Shown in pieces: positions 26,029 to 34,776 of a stretch of 64,000 bases of DNA (positions within the stretch are counted from its first letter, which is position 1; each line of letters opens with the position of its first letter). A model generated the notes under the pieces. The model searched no databases. It was not told the origin of the DNA and saw only the letters and a program-made list of their open reading frames with translations. The stretch covers positions 62,001 to 126,000 of the forward strand of contig NZ_JAUTDN010000001.1 of NCBI RefSeq assembly GCF_030646155.1, given 5' to 3'. The DNA comes from Conexibacter sp. CPCC 205762 (GTDB taxonomy: Bacteria; Actinomycetota; Thermoleophilia; Solirubrobacterales; Solirubrobacteraceae). Position numbers and translations under genes: made by a program.

Positions 26029-26934
26029 ATGAGCGCCCTGCCCGACTTCTCCAGAACCCGCAGCGGCTTCGTCGTGCTGGCCGGCCGGCCGAACGTCGGC
26101 AAGTCGACGCTCACGAACGCGATCGTCGGCGCGAAGGTCGCGATCGTCTCCGACAAGCCGCAGACGACCCGCCGCGCGATCCGCGGCGTCCGCACGACGC
26201 CCGACCATCAGCTCGTGCTCGTCGACCTGCCGGGCGTCCAGCGCCCGCGCGACGTGCTGACCGAGCGGATGCAGCGGCGCGTCGAGAGCGAGCTGCGCGA
26301 CGCCGACGCGGCGCTGATGCTGCTCAACGCCGAGCAGGGGATCGGCCCCGGCGACCGCTTCATCGCGGCGCTGCTGAAGCAGGCGCCGCTGCCGGTCGTG
26401 ATCGCCGTCAACAAGATCGACCGCGTCAGCAAGCACCAGACCGCGGTGGTCCTGCAGGCCGCCGCCGAGCTCGACGTCGCCGACGAGATCTTCCCGATCT
26501 CGGCGAGCGGCGGCCAGGGCGTGCAGACGCTCGTCGACCACCTCGCGCAGATGCTGCCGATCGGACCCTTCTTCTTCCCGCCCGAGGACAGATCCGACCA
26601 GGAGGAGCACGTCCTGCTGGCCGAGCTGGTGCGCGAGCAGGTGCTGCGCCGCACCCGCCAGGAGGTGCCGCACGCGGTCGAGGTCGAGGTCGGCGAGATC
26701 GAGCAGCGCGAGGACGACCTGATGTACGTGCGCGCCGTCGCCTGGGTCGAGACCGACTCGCAGAAGGGCATCCTGATCGGTGCCGGCGGCAGGATGATCA
26801 GAGCGATCGGCACCGCCGCGCGCAAGGAGCTGGAACGCGAGCTGGGCAGCCGCGTCCACCTCGACCTGACGGTGCGCGTCCGCAAGAGCTGGCGCACCGA
26901 CGAGCGCCTGCTCGACCGCCTCGGGATCGAGTAG
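26029..26934 (+). CDS. era: GTPase Era
   Basis: This 301-residue protein has an N-terminal Ras-like GTPase domain with G1 GRPNVGKST, G2 QTTRR, G3 DLPG and G4 NKID. A C-terminal KH domain (KGILIGAGGRMIRAIGTAARKELE) binds the 3' end of 16S rRNA. It checks 30S assembly. Two in-frame starts exist: ATG 26011 inside ybeY and ATG 26029, 2 bases after the ybeY stop. I choose 26029 because it gives the usual spacing to the G1 loop. Confidence 0.95.
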   Translation: MSALPDFSRTRSGFVVLAGRPNVGKSTLTNAIVGAKVAIVSDKPQTTRRAIRGVRTTPDHQLVLVDLPGVQRPRDVLTERMQRRVESELRDADAALMLLNAEQGIGPGDRFIAALLKQAPLPVVIAVNKIDRVSKHQTAVVLQAAAELDVADEIFPISASGGQGVQTLVDHLAQMLPIGPFFFPPEDRSDQEEHVLLAELVREQVLRRTRQEVPHAVEVEVGEIEQREDDLMYVRAVAWVETDSQKGILIGAGGRMIRAIGTAARKELERELGSRVHLDLTVRVRKSWRTDERLLDRLGIE

Positions 26935-26935
26935 C

Positions 26936-26965
26936 TCAGCCGCGCGCGGGCGTCAGCCGCGCGCG
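26936..26965. repeat. Direct repeat at the era/glycosyltransferase junction
   Basis: TCAGCCGCGCGCG occurs at 26936-26948 and again at 26953-26965. The second copy overlaps the stop codon of the minus-strand glycosyltransferase gene. It may be a local duplication. Confidence 0.5.
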
Positions 26966-28002
26966 AGCCCGAGCCGGCGTGCCAGCGGCAGCAGCTGCGC
27001 TCGCAGCCGCCACCAGCGGCCCTGCTCGATCCGCGCGAGCCTCGAGCCGAGCCGCGCCGCCTCCGTCTCGGCGCCGGCCACCCGCAGCTCCAGCTCCTGC
27101 ACGCGCGTGTCACGCTGCTCCAGCACCGTGCGCGCGTCCGCGAGCGCCGCGTCCAGCTCGGCGACGCGCTGCCAGGCGTGGTCGCGCTCGGCCTCGGTCC
27201 GGCGGGCCCAGGCGGTGTTGTCGTCCGCGCAGCGCCACGCCTCGTCGACGCGGTCGCGCGTCTCCGCCTCCAGCGCGTCGCGCACCCGCCGCAGCTCGAT
27301 CCGCAGCTGCGCCAGCCGCGCCGGATCGCCGAGCCGCTCCAGCCAGGCGCTGTTCTGCGCGATCCGCTCCTCCCACGCCTGCACGCGGCCGGTGCCCTTG
27401 AAGTAGAGGTGGGTCGGCTCGGGGCTGGCGACGCTGCGCGCGCCGGCGGCGAGCATCCGCTTCCACAGATCCCAGTCGGCCGAGCGCGGCAGCGTCCCGT
27501 CCCAGCCGCCGACGTCGAGCACGAGCGATCTGCGCACGCTGATGGAGGCCATCGGATTGCTGTTGACCCCCTCCAGCCGTCTGCGCAGCGATGGCACGCT
27601 CCAGTCGTTGTGGACCCAGCTCAAGCTGTCGTCGGGGGCGACCTGGACGGAGCCGGTCTGGACCAGGTCGAAGGCGCCCGTGTCCCAGAACGCGCCGATC
27701 CGCTCGAGGTGGTCGGGCAGCAGCAGATCGTCGTCGGCGAGCCACAGCACGACCTCGCTGTCGGTCTCCAGCGCGCGATCGCGGCAGGCGTAGCTGTAGC
27801 CGGGGCCCTTCGGCAGATCGAGCGCGGTCACGCGCGCGTCGCCGAGCGCGCGCACGGCCTCGGCGGTGCCGTCGCTGCAGCCGTCGCAGAGGACGATCAC
27901 CCGGGCGGCCTGGCGTGTCTGAGCGAGTACGCTGCGAACCGCGAGCAGCGCGGTCTCGCGCCGGTCGTGAGTCGGGACCGCGATCGTGAAGTCGACCCCC
28001 AT
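26953..28002 (-). CDS. Family 2 glycosyltransferase with C-terminal coiled coil
   Basis: This 349-residue protein has a GT-A fold N-terminal domain (about residues 1-215) starting VDFTIAVPTHDRRETALLAVRSV. The DxD-type motif LADDDLLLPDHL is near 92, and WDGTLPRSADWDLWKRM gives the acceptor-loop Trp/Asp pattern. Residues about 230-335 form a long heptad-rich coiled coil (VRDALEAETRDRVDE, RVAELDAALADARTVLEQRD) and the protein ends with a basic tail. The sugar and acceptor are unknown. The ATG lies only 14 bases from the divergent cupin gene. Confidence 0.85.
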   Translation of the reverse strand: MGVDFTIAVPTHDRRETALLAVRSVLAQTRQAARVIVLCDGCSDGTAEAVRALGDARVTALDLPKGPGYSYACRDRALETDSEVVLWLADDDLLLPDHLERIGAFWDTGAFDLVQTGSVQVAPDDSLSWVHNDWSVPSLRRRLEGVNSNPMASISVRRSLVLDVGGWDGTLPRSADWDLWKRMLAAGARSVASPEPTHLYFKGTGRVQAWEERIAQNSAWLERLGDPARLAQLRIELRRVRDALEAETRDRVDEAWRCADDNTAWARRTEAERDHAWQRVAELDAALADARTVLEQRDTRVQELELRVAGAETEAARLGSRLARIEQGRWWRLRAQLLPLARRLGLARG

Positions 28003-28016
28003 CGTGGACCGGAAGG

Positions 28017-28547
28017 ATGACAGCGATGCCGATCGCCCGTGACGTGCAGACGGTGACCTCAGACGGGAAGCCGCTGTTGACGCTGCCGGAGGGGATGGTC
28101 GTGCGCGACCTCGTCACCCACGTCGACGAGCGCGGCAGCGTGATCGAGCTGTACGACCCGCGCTGGGGCGTCAGCCCCGATGAACTCGTCTTCGCCTACC
28201 AGTTCACGATCAGGACGGGGAGGGCGAAGGGGTGGGGGATCCATCGCCAGCACGAGGACCGCTACGCCTTCCTCGACGGCGAGCTGGAGCTGGTCTTCTA
28301 CGACGCCCGCGAGGGCGTCTCCACGAGCGGCCAGGAGTCGCGCCTGATCCTCTCGCCCCACCATCGCAAGCTGGTGACGATCCCGCGCGGCGTCTGGCAC
28401 GCCGAGCGCAACATCGGCGACAGCGACGTCCGCGTCGTCAACTTCCCGACGATCATGTACGACCACTCCAACCCGGACAAGTACCGGCTGCCGCTCGACA
28501 CCGACGAGCTGCCGGTCACGCTCGGGCCGGAGTGGGTCGGCTGGTGA
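28017..28547 (+). CDS. RmlC-like cupin (sugar-nucleotide epimerase family)
   Basis: This 176-residue protein has the fold pattern of dTDP-4-dehydrorhamnose 3,5-epimerase: VTHVDERGSVIELYDPRW, WGIHRQHEDRYAFLDGELELVFYD and a final cupin strand TIPRGVWHAERNIG. The His of the IHRQ motif corresponds to the RmlC catalytic base region. It may act on a nucleotide sugar used by the divergent glycosyltransferase; that link is inference. ATG 28017 is preceded by GGAAGG; ATG 28026 is an alternative. It converges on the chemoreceptor with a 3-base gap. Confidence 0.8.
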   Translation: MTAMPIARDVQTVTSDGKPLLTLPEGMVVRDLVTHVDERGSVIELYDPRWGVSPDELVFAYQFTIRTGRAKGWGIHRQHEDRYAFLDGELELVFYDAREGVSTSGQESRLILSPHHRKLVTIPRGVWHAERNIGDSDVRVVNFPTIMYDHSNPDKYRLPLDTDELPVTLGPEWVGW

Positions 28548-28550
28548 CCG

Positions 28551-30080
28551 TCACGCCGCGAGCGTGAACTGGTCGACCAGCCGCTCCAGCTCGGCCGAGG
28601 TGCCGGCGAGCTGCTGCGCGGAGGCGGCGATCTGCTGAGAGGCGGCGGCGGTCTGCTCGGTCGAGGCGGAGACCTCCTCGGTCGCCGACGACGACTGGCC
28701 GGCGATCGCGGCGACGTCGCTCATGCGCGAGTCCATCTCCGACGCGCGCTCGGCGATCGCGCCGATCGCGGCGGCGATCCGCTCGATCCGGTCGCTCATC
28801 TCGCCGATCGCGCCGCCGATCGCGGCGAACGCCTCGTCGGTCGCCATCACCGAGGCGGCGCCGGCCTCGATCTGCTCGGCGCTGGCGGCGACCTGCGCGA
28901 CGGCAGCGTCGGTCTCGCTGGTGATCTCGCCGACGATCCCGGAGATCGAGGTCGCGGCCTGCTGCGACTCCTCGGCGAGCTTGCGGACCTCTTCGGCGAC
29001 GACGGCGAAGCCGCGGCCCTGCTCGCCGGCGCGGGCGGCCTCGATCGCGGCATTCAACGCCAGCAGGTTGGTCTGCTCGGCGATGCCGGTGATCGTGCCG
29101 ACGATCCCGCCGATCCGCTCCGACTTCGCGTTCAGCGCCTGCATCGCGGAGGTGACCTGCGTCGACATCGCGGCCAGCTCGCGCATCCCGTCGGTGGCCT
29201 CGGCGACGACCTCGCCGCCGCGCGCGGCGGCGGCGCCGGCGCGGGCCGCGGCGGCGACCGTCTCGTCGGCGTCGGCGCGCGAGTCGGTGACGGTCGCGAC
29301 GACCGCGCGCGTCAGCTCGCGTGCGACGCCGACCGAGCGGACCTGGCGCTCGGCGCCGGCGGCGACCTCGCCGACGGTCATCGCGATCTCGTCGACCGCG
29401 CGGCCGGACTCGGCCGAGGCGGTCGCGACCTCGTCGGACGCGGAGGAGACGGTCTGCGACCGTTCGCTGATCTCCAGCAGCATCGCGGTCACCCTCGCGC
29501 GCATGCCGTTGTAGGCGACGACCGATCTCTGCGTGCGGTCGAGCGCGACGTTGAAGCTGTCGGCGAGCGCGCCGGCGCGCATGCCGGGCGCGGCCTCGAC
29601 CGGCGTCGTGACGGGCGTCACCTCGCGCGTCAGGTCGCCGTCGGCGAAGGCGGCGAGCGCCCGTTCGAGGTCGGTCAGGCAGTTGCCGCTGAGCGAGGCG
29701 AGGCGCGACTGCAGCGCGTCGAGGCAGGAGTCGTCGCCGAGCCCGTCGCGCAGCGCGACGGCGTGGGCGCCGAGCGCGTCCGCAAGCGGGTCGGCGTTGC
29801 CGTGCTCGCCGGCGGCGGTGGCGTCGGCGGCGGCGGCGGCGAAGCGGCCGTCGCGCAGCGCGACGGCGGTGGCGGTCGCGGCGTCGAGACGGGCGGAGAG
29901 GAGGTCGGCGCGGGCGCCGGCGGCGGCGCCGCGGGCGCGCTCAGCGCGCAGCAGCAGGGCGGCGCCGGCGATCGTCGCCGCGAGCAGGATCGGGAACAGC
30001 ACGAGCATCGGGGAGGGGGCCTTCCATGGCGGGGAGAGAAGCGTGGTGGTCACTTCAGGTTCGGCTGCATGCGCATGCAT
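28551..30080 (-). CDS. Methyl-accepting chemotaxis protein without periplasmic sensor domain
   Basis: This 509-residue protein has one transmembrane helix (about residues 25-44), a helical region and a HAMP-like segment ([17 protein letters not shown]). A full MCP signalling domain follows, with hairpin tip [19 protein letters not shown] near 335 and [13 protein letters not shown]. There is no second membrane helix or extracellular ligand domain, so it should sense a cytoplasmic or membrane signal. No che genes lie nearby. The start at 30080 is uncertain: Met25 at 30008 would start at the membrane helix. Confidence 0.85.
   Translation of the reverse strand: MHAHAAEPEVTTTLLSPPWKAPSPMLVLFPILLAATIAGAALLLRAERARGAAAGARADLLSARLDAATATAVALRDGRFAAAAADATAAGEHGNADPLADALGAHAVALRDGLGDDSCLDALQSRLASLSGNCLTDLERALAAFADGDLTREVTPVTTPVEAAPGMRAGALADSFNVALDRTQRSVVAYNGMRARVTAMLLEISERSQTVSSASDEVATASAESGRAVDEIAMTVGEVAAGAERQVRSVGVARELTRAVVATVTDSRADADETVAAAARAGAAAARGGEVVAEATDGMRELAAMSTQVTSAMQALNAKSERIGGIVGTITGIAEQTNLLALNAAIEAARAGEQGRGFAVVAEEVRKLAEESQQAATSISGIVGEITSETDAAVAQVAASAEQIEAGAASVMATDEAFAAIGGAIGEMSDRIERIAAAIGAIAERASEMDSRMSDVAAIAGQSSSATEEVSASTEQTAAASQQIAASAQQLAGTSAELERLVDQFTLAA
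30066..30079. repeat. 14-bp perfect palindrome at the chemoreceptor start
   Basis: TGCATGCGCATGCA covers the first codons of the chemoreceptor gene on the minus strand. It could be a binding site or a start-blocking hairpin. Confidence 0.4.
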
Positions 30081-30090
30081 GGATGACAGC

Positions 30091-30140
30091 TCCGGACACT
30101 TTTGGACACATTTGGGTCAATCTGGTGAGGTTTGGTCGAA
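30091..30140. repeat. Five 10-bp phased repeats between the chemoreceptor and hisIE
   Basis: Five consecutive 10-base units begin TCCGG, TTTGG, TTTGG, TCTGG and TTTGG, each followed by a less conserved 5-mer (ACACT, ACACA, GTCAA, TGAGG, TCGAA). The period equals one helical turn, and the stretch is AT-richer than its surroundings. It may be a cooperative protein-binding array or a curved-DNA segment. Confidence 0.55.
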
Positions 30141-30185
30141 ATCCCAGGGTGGGCAGGCAGCCTGCGCGTCCGCCAGCGGGAGCCC

Positions 30186-30191
30186 TACAAT
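30186..30191 (+). promoter_or_regulatory. -10 element for hisIE-trpEGDC
   Basis: TACAAT lies 10 bases before the ATG at 30202 and is the closest match to the sigma-70 consensus in this region. The phased repeats end 45 bases upstream. Confidence 0.65.
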
Positions 30192-30201
30192 CTCTCGACC
30201 G

Positions 30202-30807
30202 ATGCCCGATCTAGACGTCGCGTTCGACGACAGCGGCCTCGCCCCATGCGTCATGCAGGACTGGCGCACCGGTGAGGTCCTCACGCTCGCCTACATGAAC
30301 GCGGAGGCGCTCCGCCTCACGCGTGAGACCGGCGAGATCCACTTCTGGAGTCGATCGCGTGACGAGCTGTGGCACAAGGGCGCCACCTCGGGCAACACGC
30401 AGAAGGTCAAGGCGCTGCGGCTCGACTGCGACCGCGACGCGATCGTCGCGCTCGTCGAGCCCTCCGGTCCCGCCTGCCACACCGGCGAGCGGACCTGCTT
30501 CCACACCGGCGACCTGACGCCGAAGGCGCCGTACGAGGTGCTGCCGGAGCTGCAGCGGACGATCTCCGCGCGCGCCGCCGAGCGCCCCGACGGCTCCTGG
30601 ACGGCGAAGCTGCTGGCCGACCCGGCGCTGGCCGGCGAGAAGGTCGAGGAGGAGGCCGAGGAGGTCGTGCGCGCGGTCCGCGAGGAAACCGACGAGCGCG
30701 TCGCCAACGAGGCGGCCGACGTCCTCTACCACCTCGCCGTGCTGCTCAACACGCGCGGCCTCACGCTCGCCGACGCCGAGCGGATCCTCGACGAGCGCAG
30801 CCGCTGA
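30202..30807 (+). CDS. hisIE: Bifunctional phosphoribosyl-AMP cyclohydrolase/phosphoribosyl-ATP pyrophosphatase
   Basis: This 201-residue two-domain enzyme covers steps 2 and 3 of histidine synthesis. The HisI domain (about residues 1-105) has VLTLAYMNAEAL, HFWSRSRDELWHKGATSGN and the zinc Cys pair in ACHTGERTCF. The HisE domain (about 110-201) has KVEEEAEEVVRAVREE and NEAADVLYHLAVLL. It leads a unit with the trp genes; hisI next to trpE is common in actinobacteria. ATG 30202 follows the -10 box directly; the long frame upstream is a shadow of the chemoreceptor. Confidence 0.94.
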   Translation: MPDLDVAFDDSGLAPCVMQDWRTGEVLTLAYMNAEALRLTRETGEIHFWSRSRDELWHKGATSGNTQKVKALRLDCDRDAIVALVEPSGPACHTGERTCFHTGDLTPKAPYEVLPELQRTISARAAERPDGSWTAKLLADPALAGEKVEEEAEEVVRAVREETDERVANEAADVLYHLAVLLNTRGLTLADAERILDERSR

Positions 30808-30809
30808 CG

Positions 30810-32288
30810 ATGGCGACCGACCACCGCTCCACGACCGCAGCGCGCGTCACCCCGTCGCTCGACGAGGTGCGCGAGCTGGCGCGCGAGCACACGCTCGTGC
30901 CGCTGATCCACACCTTCGTCGACGACATCGAGACGCCCGTCTCCGCCTTCCTCAAGCTGCGCGGCGAGGGTCCGTCGTTCCTGCTGGAGTCGGCCGAGCA
31001 GGGCCGCCAGGGGCGCTGGTCGTTCATCGGCTTCAAGCCGCGCGAGGTGCTGCGCTGGTCGCTCGGCGACGAGGGCGACCCGTATGCGCTCGCGGGCGCC
31101 GCGGCGGCACGCGTCAAGCAGGCGCAGGTGCCGGGGCTGCCGCCGTTCTCGGGCGGCGCGGTCGGCCTCTTCGGCTACGACCTCGTGCGCACCGTCGAGC
31201 CGCTCGGCGAGCCGAACCCGGACCCGGTCGGCCTGCCCGACATGGCGCTGATGCTGACGGACGCGATCGTCGCCTTCGACCACTTCAGACACGAGCTGCA
31301 CATCCTCGCCAACGTCGACGCCGAGGCCGACGACCTCGACGCCGCCTACGCCGCCGCGATCGAGGCGATCGACGAGGTGCGCTGGAAGCTGTCGGGCCCG
31401 GTCCCGCGTCCCGACCGGCCGCCGGCGCCCGGTCGCGACCGCTCGGTCGAGCTGACCAGCAACATGCCGCGCGAGCAGTTCGAGGGCATGGTCACGCGGA
31501 TCGTCGAGTACATCCACGCCGGCGACGCATACCAGGTGGTGCCGTCGCAGCGCTGGTCGGCCGAGGTCGGGATCGAGGCGTTCTCGATCTACCGCGGCCT
31601 GCGCGCCGTCAACCCCAGCCCGTACATGTACTTCCTCGACTTCGGCGACTTCGAGATCGCCGGTGCCAGCCCCGAGCCGCTGCTGACCTTCAGAGACGGG
31701 ATCGTGCGCACGCGGCCGATCGCCGGCACGCGCCCGCGCGGCGCGAACGCCGAGGAGGACGCGCAGCTGGCCGAGGACCTGCTCGCGGACACGAAGGAGA
31801 CCTCCGAGCACGTGATGCTGGTCGACCTCGCCCGCAACGACGTCGGCCGCGTCAGCGAGTACGGCAGCGTCAGCGTCGACGGCTACATGGAGATCGAGCT
31901 GTACAGCCACGTGATGCACATCGTCTCGCGCGTCTCCGGGCGGCTGCGCGAGGGCATCGGCCCGCTCGACGCGCTCCGCTCGATCCTGCCGGCGGGGACG
32001 CTCTCGGGCGCGCCGAAGGTCCGCGCGATGCAGATCATCGACGAGCTGGAGCCGGTCAAGCGCGGCGGCTACGGCGGCGCGATCGGCTACCTCTCCTACA
32101 CGGGCGACCTCGACACCTGCATCCACATCCGCACCGTCGTCGTCAAGGACGGCGTCGCGCACGTGCAGGCCGGCGGCGGCACCGTCGCCGACGCGAAGCC
32201 CGACTACGAGTTTCGCGAGTCGGAGGCGAAGGCGCGCGCGGTGCGCCAGGCGATCGCCCTCGCGGCGGCACAACCGGAGTGGCCCTGA
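30810..32288 (+). CDS. trpE: Anthranilate synthase component I
   Basis: This 492-residue chorismate-utilising enzyme makes anthranilate from chorismate and ammonia supplied by TrpG. The TrpE N-terminal part carries the feedback-type LLESAEQGRQGRWSFIG near residue 50. The catalytic core has IAGTRPRGANAEEDAQLAEDLLADTKE, HVMLVDLARNDVGRVS and PAGTLSGAPKVRAMQIIDELEP. It starts 2 bases after hisIE and overlaps trpG (TGATG). Confidence 0.96.
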   Translation: MATDHRSTTAARVTPSLDEVRELAREHTLVPLIHTFVDDIETPVSAFLKLRGEGPSFLLESAEQGRQGRWSFIGFKPREVLRWSLGDEGDPYALAGAAAARVKQAQVPGLPPFSGGAVGLFGYDLVRTVEPLGEPNPDPVGLPDMALMLTDAIVAFDHFRHELHILANVDAEADDLDAAYAAAIEAIDEVRWKLSGPVPRPDRPPAPGRDRSVELTSNMPREQFEGMVTRIVEYIHAGDAYQVVPSQRWSAEVGIEAFSIYRGLRAVNPSPYMYFLDFGDFEIAGASPEPLLTFRDGIVRTRPIAGTRPRGANAEEDAQLAEDLLADTKETSEHVMLVDLARNDVGRVSEYGSVSVDGYMEIELYSHVMHIVSRVSGRLREGIGPLDALRSILPAGTLSGAPKVRAMQIIDELEPVKRGGYGGAIGYLSYTGDLDTCIHIRTVVVKDGVAHVQAGGGTVADAKPDYEFRESEAKARAVRQAIALAAAQPEWP

Positions 32289-32881
32289 TGCGCGTCCTCG
32301 TCGTCGACAACTATGACTCCTTCACCTACAACCTCGTCCAGTACCTGGGCGAGCTGGGCGCCGAGGTCGAGGTCGTGCGCAACGACCACGCCTCCGTCGA
32401 GGAGCTGCTGCTGCGCGGCTACGACCGCGTGATCGTCTCGCCCGGCCCCTGCACGCCCGACGAGGCCGGCATCTCGCTGGAGGTGCTGAGACGCTTCCCG
32501 GCGGCCGGCATCCCGGTGCTCGGCGTCTGCCTCGGCCACCAGGCGCTCGGCCAGGCCTACGGCGGGAAGGTCGTCCGCCACAAGCCGATCCACGGCAAGA
32601 CCGAGCCGATCGAGCACGACGGCCGCACGCTCTTCAGCGACCTGCCGTCCCCGCTGACGGTCGGCCGCTACCACTCGCTCGTCGTCGAGGAGTCGTCGCT
32701 GCCCGACGTGCTCGAGGTGACCGCGAGGGGCGGCGGCGTGATCATGGCGCTGCGCCACAAGACGCTGCCGGCCGAGGGGATCCAGTTCCACCCCGAGTCG
32801 GTGCTGACCGAGCAGGGCCACGCGATGCTGCGCAACTTCCTCGACGGCGCCCGCGCGGGCGCCGGGACGGCGGCCGCCTGA
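32288..32881 (+). CDS. trpG: Anthranilate synthase component II (glutamine amidotransferase)
   Basis: This 197-residue class I amidotransferase begins LVVDNYDSFTYNLVQYLGELG. It has the oxyanion motif VSPGPCTPDEAG, the nucleophile elbow VCLGHQALGQAYGG near residue 80 and the His/Glu pair in IQFHPESVLT. It may also serve 4-amino-4-deoxychorismate synthesis if no separate pabA exists. It overlaps trpE and trpD by single-base TGATG junctions. An in-frame GTG 9 bases upstream is a less likely start. Confidence 0.95.
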   Translation: MRVLVVDNYDSFTYNLVQYLGELGAEVEVVRNDHASVEELLLRGYDRVIVSPGPCTPDEAGISLEVLRRFPAAGIPVLGVCLGHQALGQAYGGKVVRHKPIHGKTEPIEHDGRTLFSDLPSPLTVGRYHSLVVEESSLPDVLEVTARGGGVIMALRHKTLPAEGIQFHPESVLTEQGHAMLRNFLDGARAGAGTAAA

Positions 32882-33915
32882 TGGCGCCGCGCGACCTGCT
32901 GACGCGCGCGATCGACGCGCTCGCCTCGGGTGAGGACCTGTCGGCCGACACGGCCGCCGCCGTGCTGGCCGAGATCATGAGCGGCAACGCGACCGACGTG
33001 CAGATCGCCGCCGTGCTGATCTCGCTGCGCACGAAGGGGGAGACGGTCGACGAGCTGGCCGGCCTCGCGCGCACGATGCGCGAGCTCGCGACCCACGTCG
33101 AGATCGCCCGCGACGACCTCGTCGACGTCGTCGGCACCGGCGGCGGCAGACAGACCTTCAACGTCTCCACGACCGCCGCGCTGATCGCCGCCGGGGCCGG
33201 CTGCGCGGTCGCCAAGCACGGCAACCGCTCGGCGACCGGCAAGTCCGGCGCCGCCGACGTGCTGGAGGCGCTCGGCGCCAGAATCGACCTCGACCCGGCC
33301 GCCGTCGCCCGCTGCGTCGAGCAGATCGGCTTCGGCTTCATGTTCGCGCCCTACCATCACGCGGCGATGCGGTACGTGATCCCGGTGCGCAGAGAGCTGG
33401 CCGTCCGCACGGTGATGAACTTCCTCGGCCCGCTGACCAGCCCGGCCGGCGTCACGCGCCAGCTGACCGGCGTCGCCGACCGCCGCTACCACGACACGAT
33501 CGCCGGCGCCTTCGCGCGGCTGGGCGCCAAGCACGCGCTGATCGTCTCCTCCGAGGACGGGCTCGACGAGCTGTCGACGGTCGCGCCGACGCGCGTGCTG
33601 GAGGTGCGCGACGGCGCGATCTCCGAGTGGACCGTCAGCGCCGCCGACGTCGGCCTCGACAGCGCCCGCTACGAGCAGCTGACCGGCGGCGGCCCGCAGG
33701 ACAACGCGGCGATCGCGCGCCGCATCATCGACGGCGAGCGCGGCGCCCCGCGCGACATCGCCGTCCTCAACGCCGGCGCCGGCATCTACGTGAGCGGCCG
33801 CGCCGACACGCTGGAGGCCGGCGTGCGGCTCGCGGAGGCCGCGATCGACAGCGGCGACGCGCGCAACGTCTTGGAGCGGTACGTCACAGCAACAGAGGAG
33901 CTTGCACCCGCATGA
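32881..33915 (+). CDS. trpD: Anthranilate phosphoribosyltransferase
   Basis: This 344-residue enzyme transfers phosphoribose from PRPP to anthranilate. It has the helical N-terminal domain (AAAVLAEIMSGNATDVQIAA), the PRPP loop VVGTGGGRQTFNVSTTAA near residue 83 and KHGNRSATGKSGAADVLEALG. The dinucleotide-like AMRYVIPVRRELAVRT and NFLGPLTSPA follow. It starts on the last base of the trpG stop and overlaps trpC by ATGA. Confidence 0.96.
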   Translation: MAPRDLLTRAIDALASGEDLSADTAAAVLAEIMSGNATDVQIAAVLISLRTKGETVDELAGLARTMRELATHVEIARDDLVDVVGTGGGRQTFNVSTTAALIAAGAGCAVAKHGNRSATGKSGAADVLEALGARIDLDPAAVARCVEQIGFGFMFAPYHHAAMRYVIPVRRELAVRTVMNFLGPLTSPAGVTRQLTGVADRRYHDTIAGAFARLGAKHALIVSSEDGLDELSTVAPTRVLEVRDGAISEWTVSAADVGLDSARYEQLTGGGPQDNAAIARRIIDGERGAPRDIAVLNAGAGIYVSGRADTLEAGVRLAEAAIDSGDARNVLERYVTATEELAPA

Positions 33916-34709
33916 GCAACGTGCTCGAACGGATCGTCGACGCCACCCGACGCGACGTGGAGCAGCGGCGCAGCGAGGTGCCGATCGCCGAGCTGGAGCG
34001 CTCGCTGCTGGGCCGCGGCGAGGATCGTCCCTTCGCCGAGGCGCTCGTCCATCCGGGCATCTCCGTGATCGCGGAGCACAAGCGGCGCTCGCCGTCGGCC
34101 GGCGCGATCCGCGAGGGCGCGACGGTCGAGGAGGTCGTGAAGGCCTACGAGCGGGCCGGCGCCGCCGCGCTGTCGGTGCTGACCGAGGTCCACCACTTCG
34201 GCGGCTCGCTCGACGACCTGCGCGCCGCGAAGGCGGCCGTCGGCCTGCCGATCCTGCGCAAGGACTTCGTCGTCGACACCTACCAGGTCTACGAGTCTGC
34301 CGCCGTCGGCGCCGACGCGATCCTGCTGATCGTCGCGGCGCTGGAGCCGAAGGAGCTGGCGCGGCTGCACCGCGAGGCGGTCTCGCTCGACCTCGACGTG
34401 CTGGTCGAGGTCCACGACGAGCGGGAGCTGGAGATTGCGCTGGAGCGCGTCGACGCCGACGTGATCGGCATCAACAACCGCGACCTGACCGACTTCACCG
34501 TCGACCTGCAGCGGACGTTCGAGCTGCTGGCCGACGTGCCGGCCGGCAAGACGGTCGTGTCCGAGTCGGGGATCGTCCACCGCGACCAGCTCGACGAGCT
34601 GGAGCGGGTCGGCGTCGACGCGGTGCTGGTCGGCGAGGCGCTGATGCGCTCCGACGACATGGAAGCGGCCTGCCGCGCGCTGACGCGCCTCGACGACGAC
34701 CTCGTCTGA
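33912..34709 (+). CDS. trpC: Indole-3-glycerol phosphate synthase
   Basis: This 265-residue TIM barrel has VIAEHKRRSPSAGAI near residue 52, LSVLTEVHHFGGSLDDL, LRKDFVVDTYQVYES, INNRDLTDFTVDL and SESGIVHRDQL. These carry the catalytic Lys and Glu residues of the family. It converts CdRP to indole-3-glycerol phosphate, the substrate of TrpA. It is a stand-alone TrpC, with TrpF encoded separately 1.2 kb downstream. It ends the first trp unit. Confidence 0.96.
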   Translation: MSNVLERIVDATRRDVEQRRSEVPIAELERSLLGRGEDRPFAEALVHPGISVIAEHKRRSPSAGAIREGATVEEVVKAYERAGAAALSVLTEVHHFGGSLDDLRAAKAAVGLPILRKDFVVDTYQVYESAAVGADAILLIVAALEPKELARLHREAVSLDLDVLVEVHDERELEIALERVDADVIGINNRDLTDFTVDLQRTFELLADVPAGKTVVSESGIVHRDQLDELERVGVDAVLVGEALMRSDDMEAACRALTRLDDDLV

Positions 34710-34761
34710 CCTCGTGGCCGTGGCCGCGCGGGCGCTTTAGGGCAGCTTCAGAGCGGCTCGC

Positions 34762-34767
34762 GACACT
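34762..34767 (+). promoter_or_regulatory. Possible -10 element for the HtrA-like gene
   Basis: GACACT lies 9 bases before ATG 34777 but only 3 bases before ATG 34771. By the spacing seen elsewhere in this window, it favours the second ATG. Confidence 0.35.
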
Positions 34768-34776
34768 CGGATGCGG

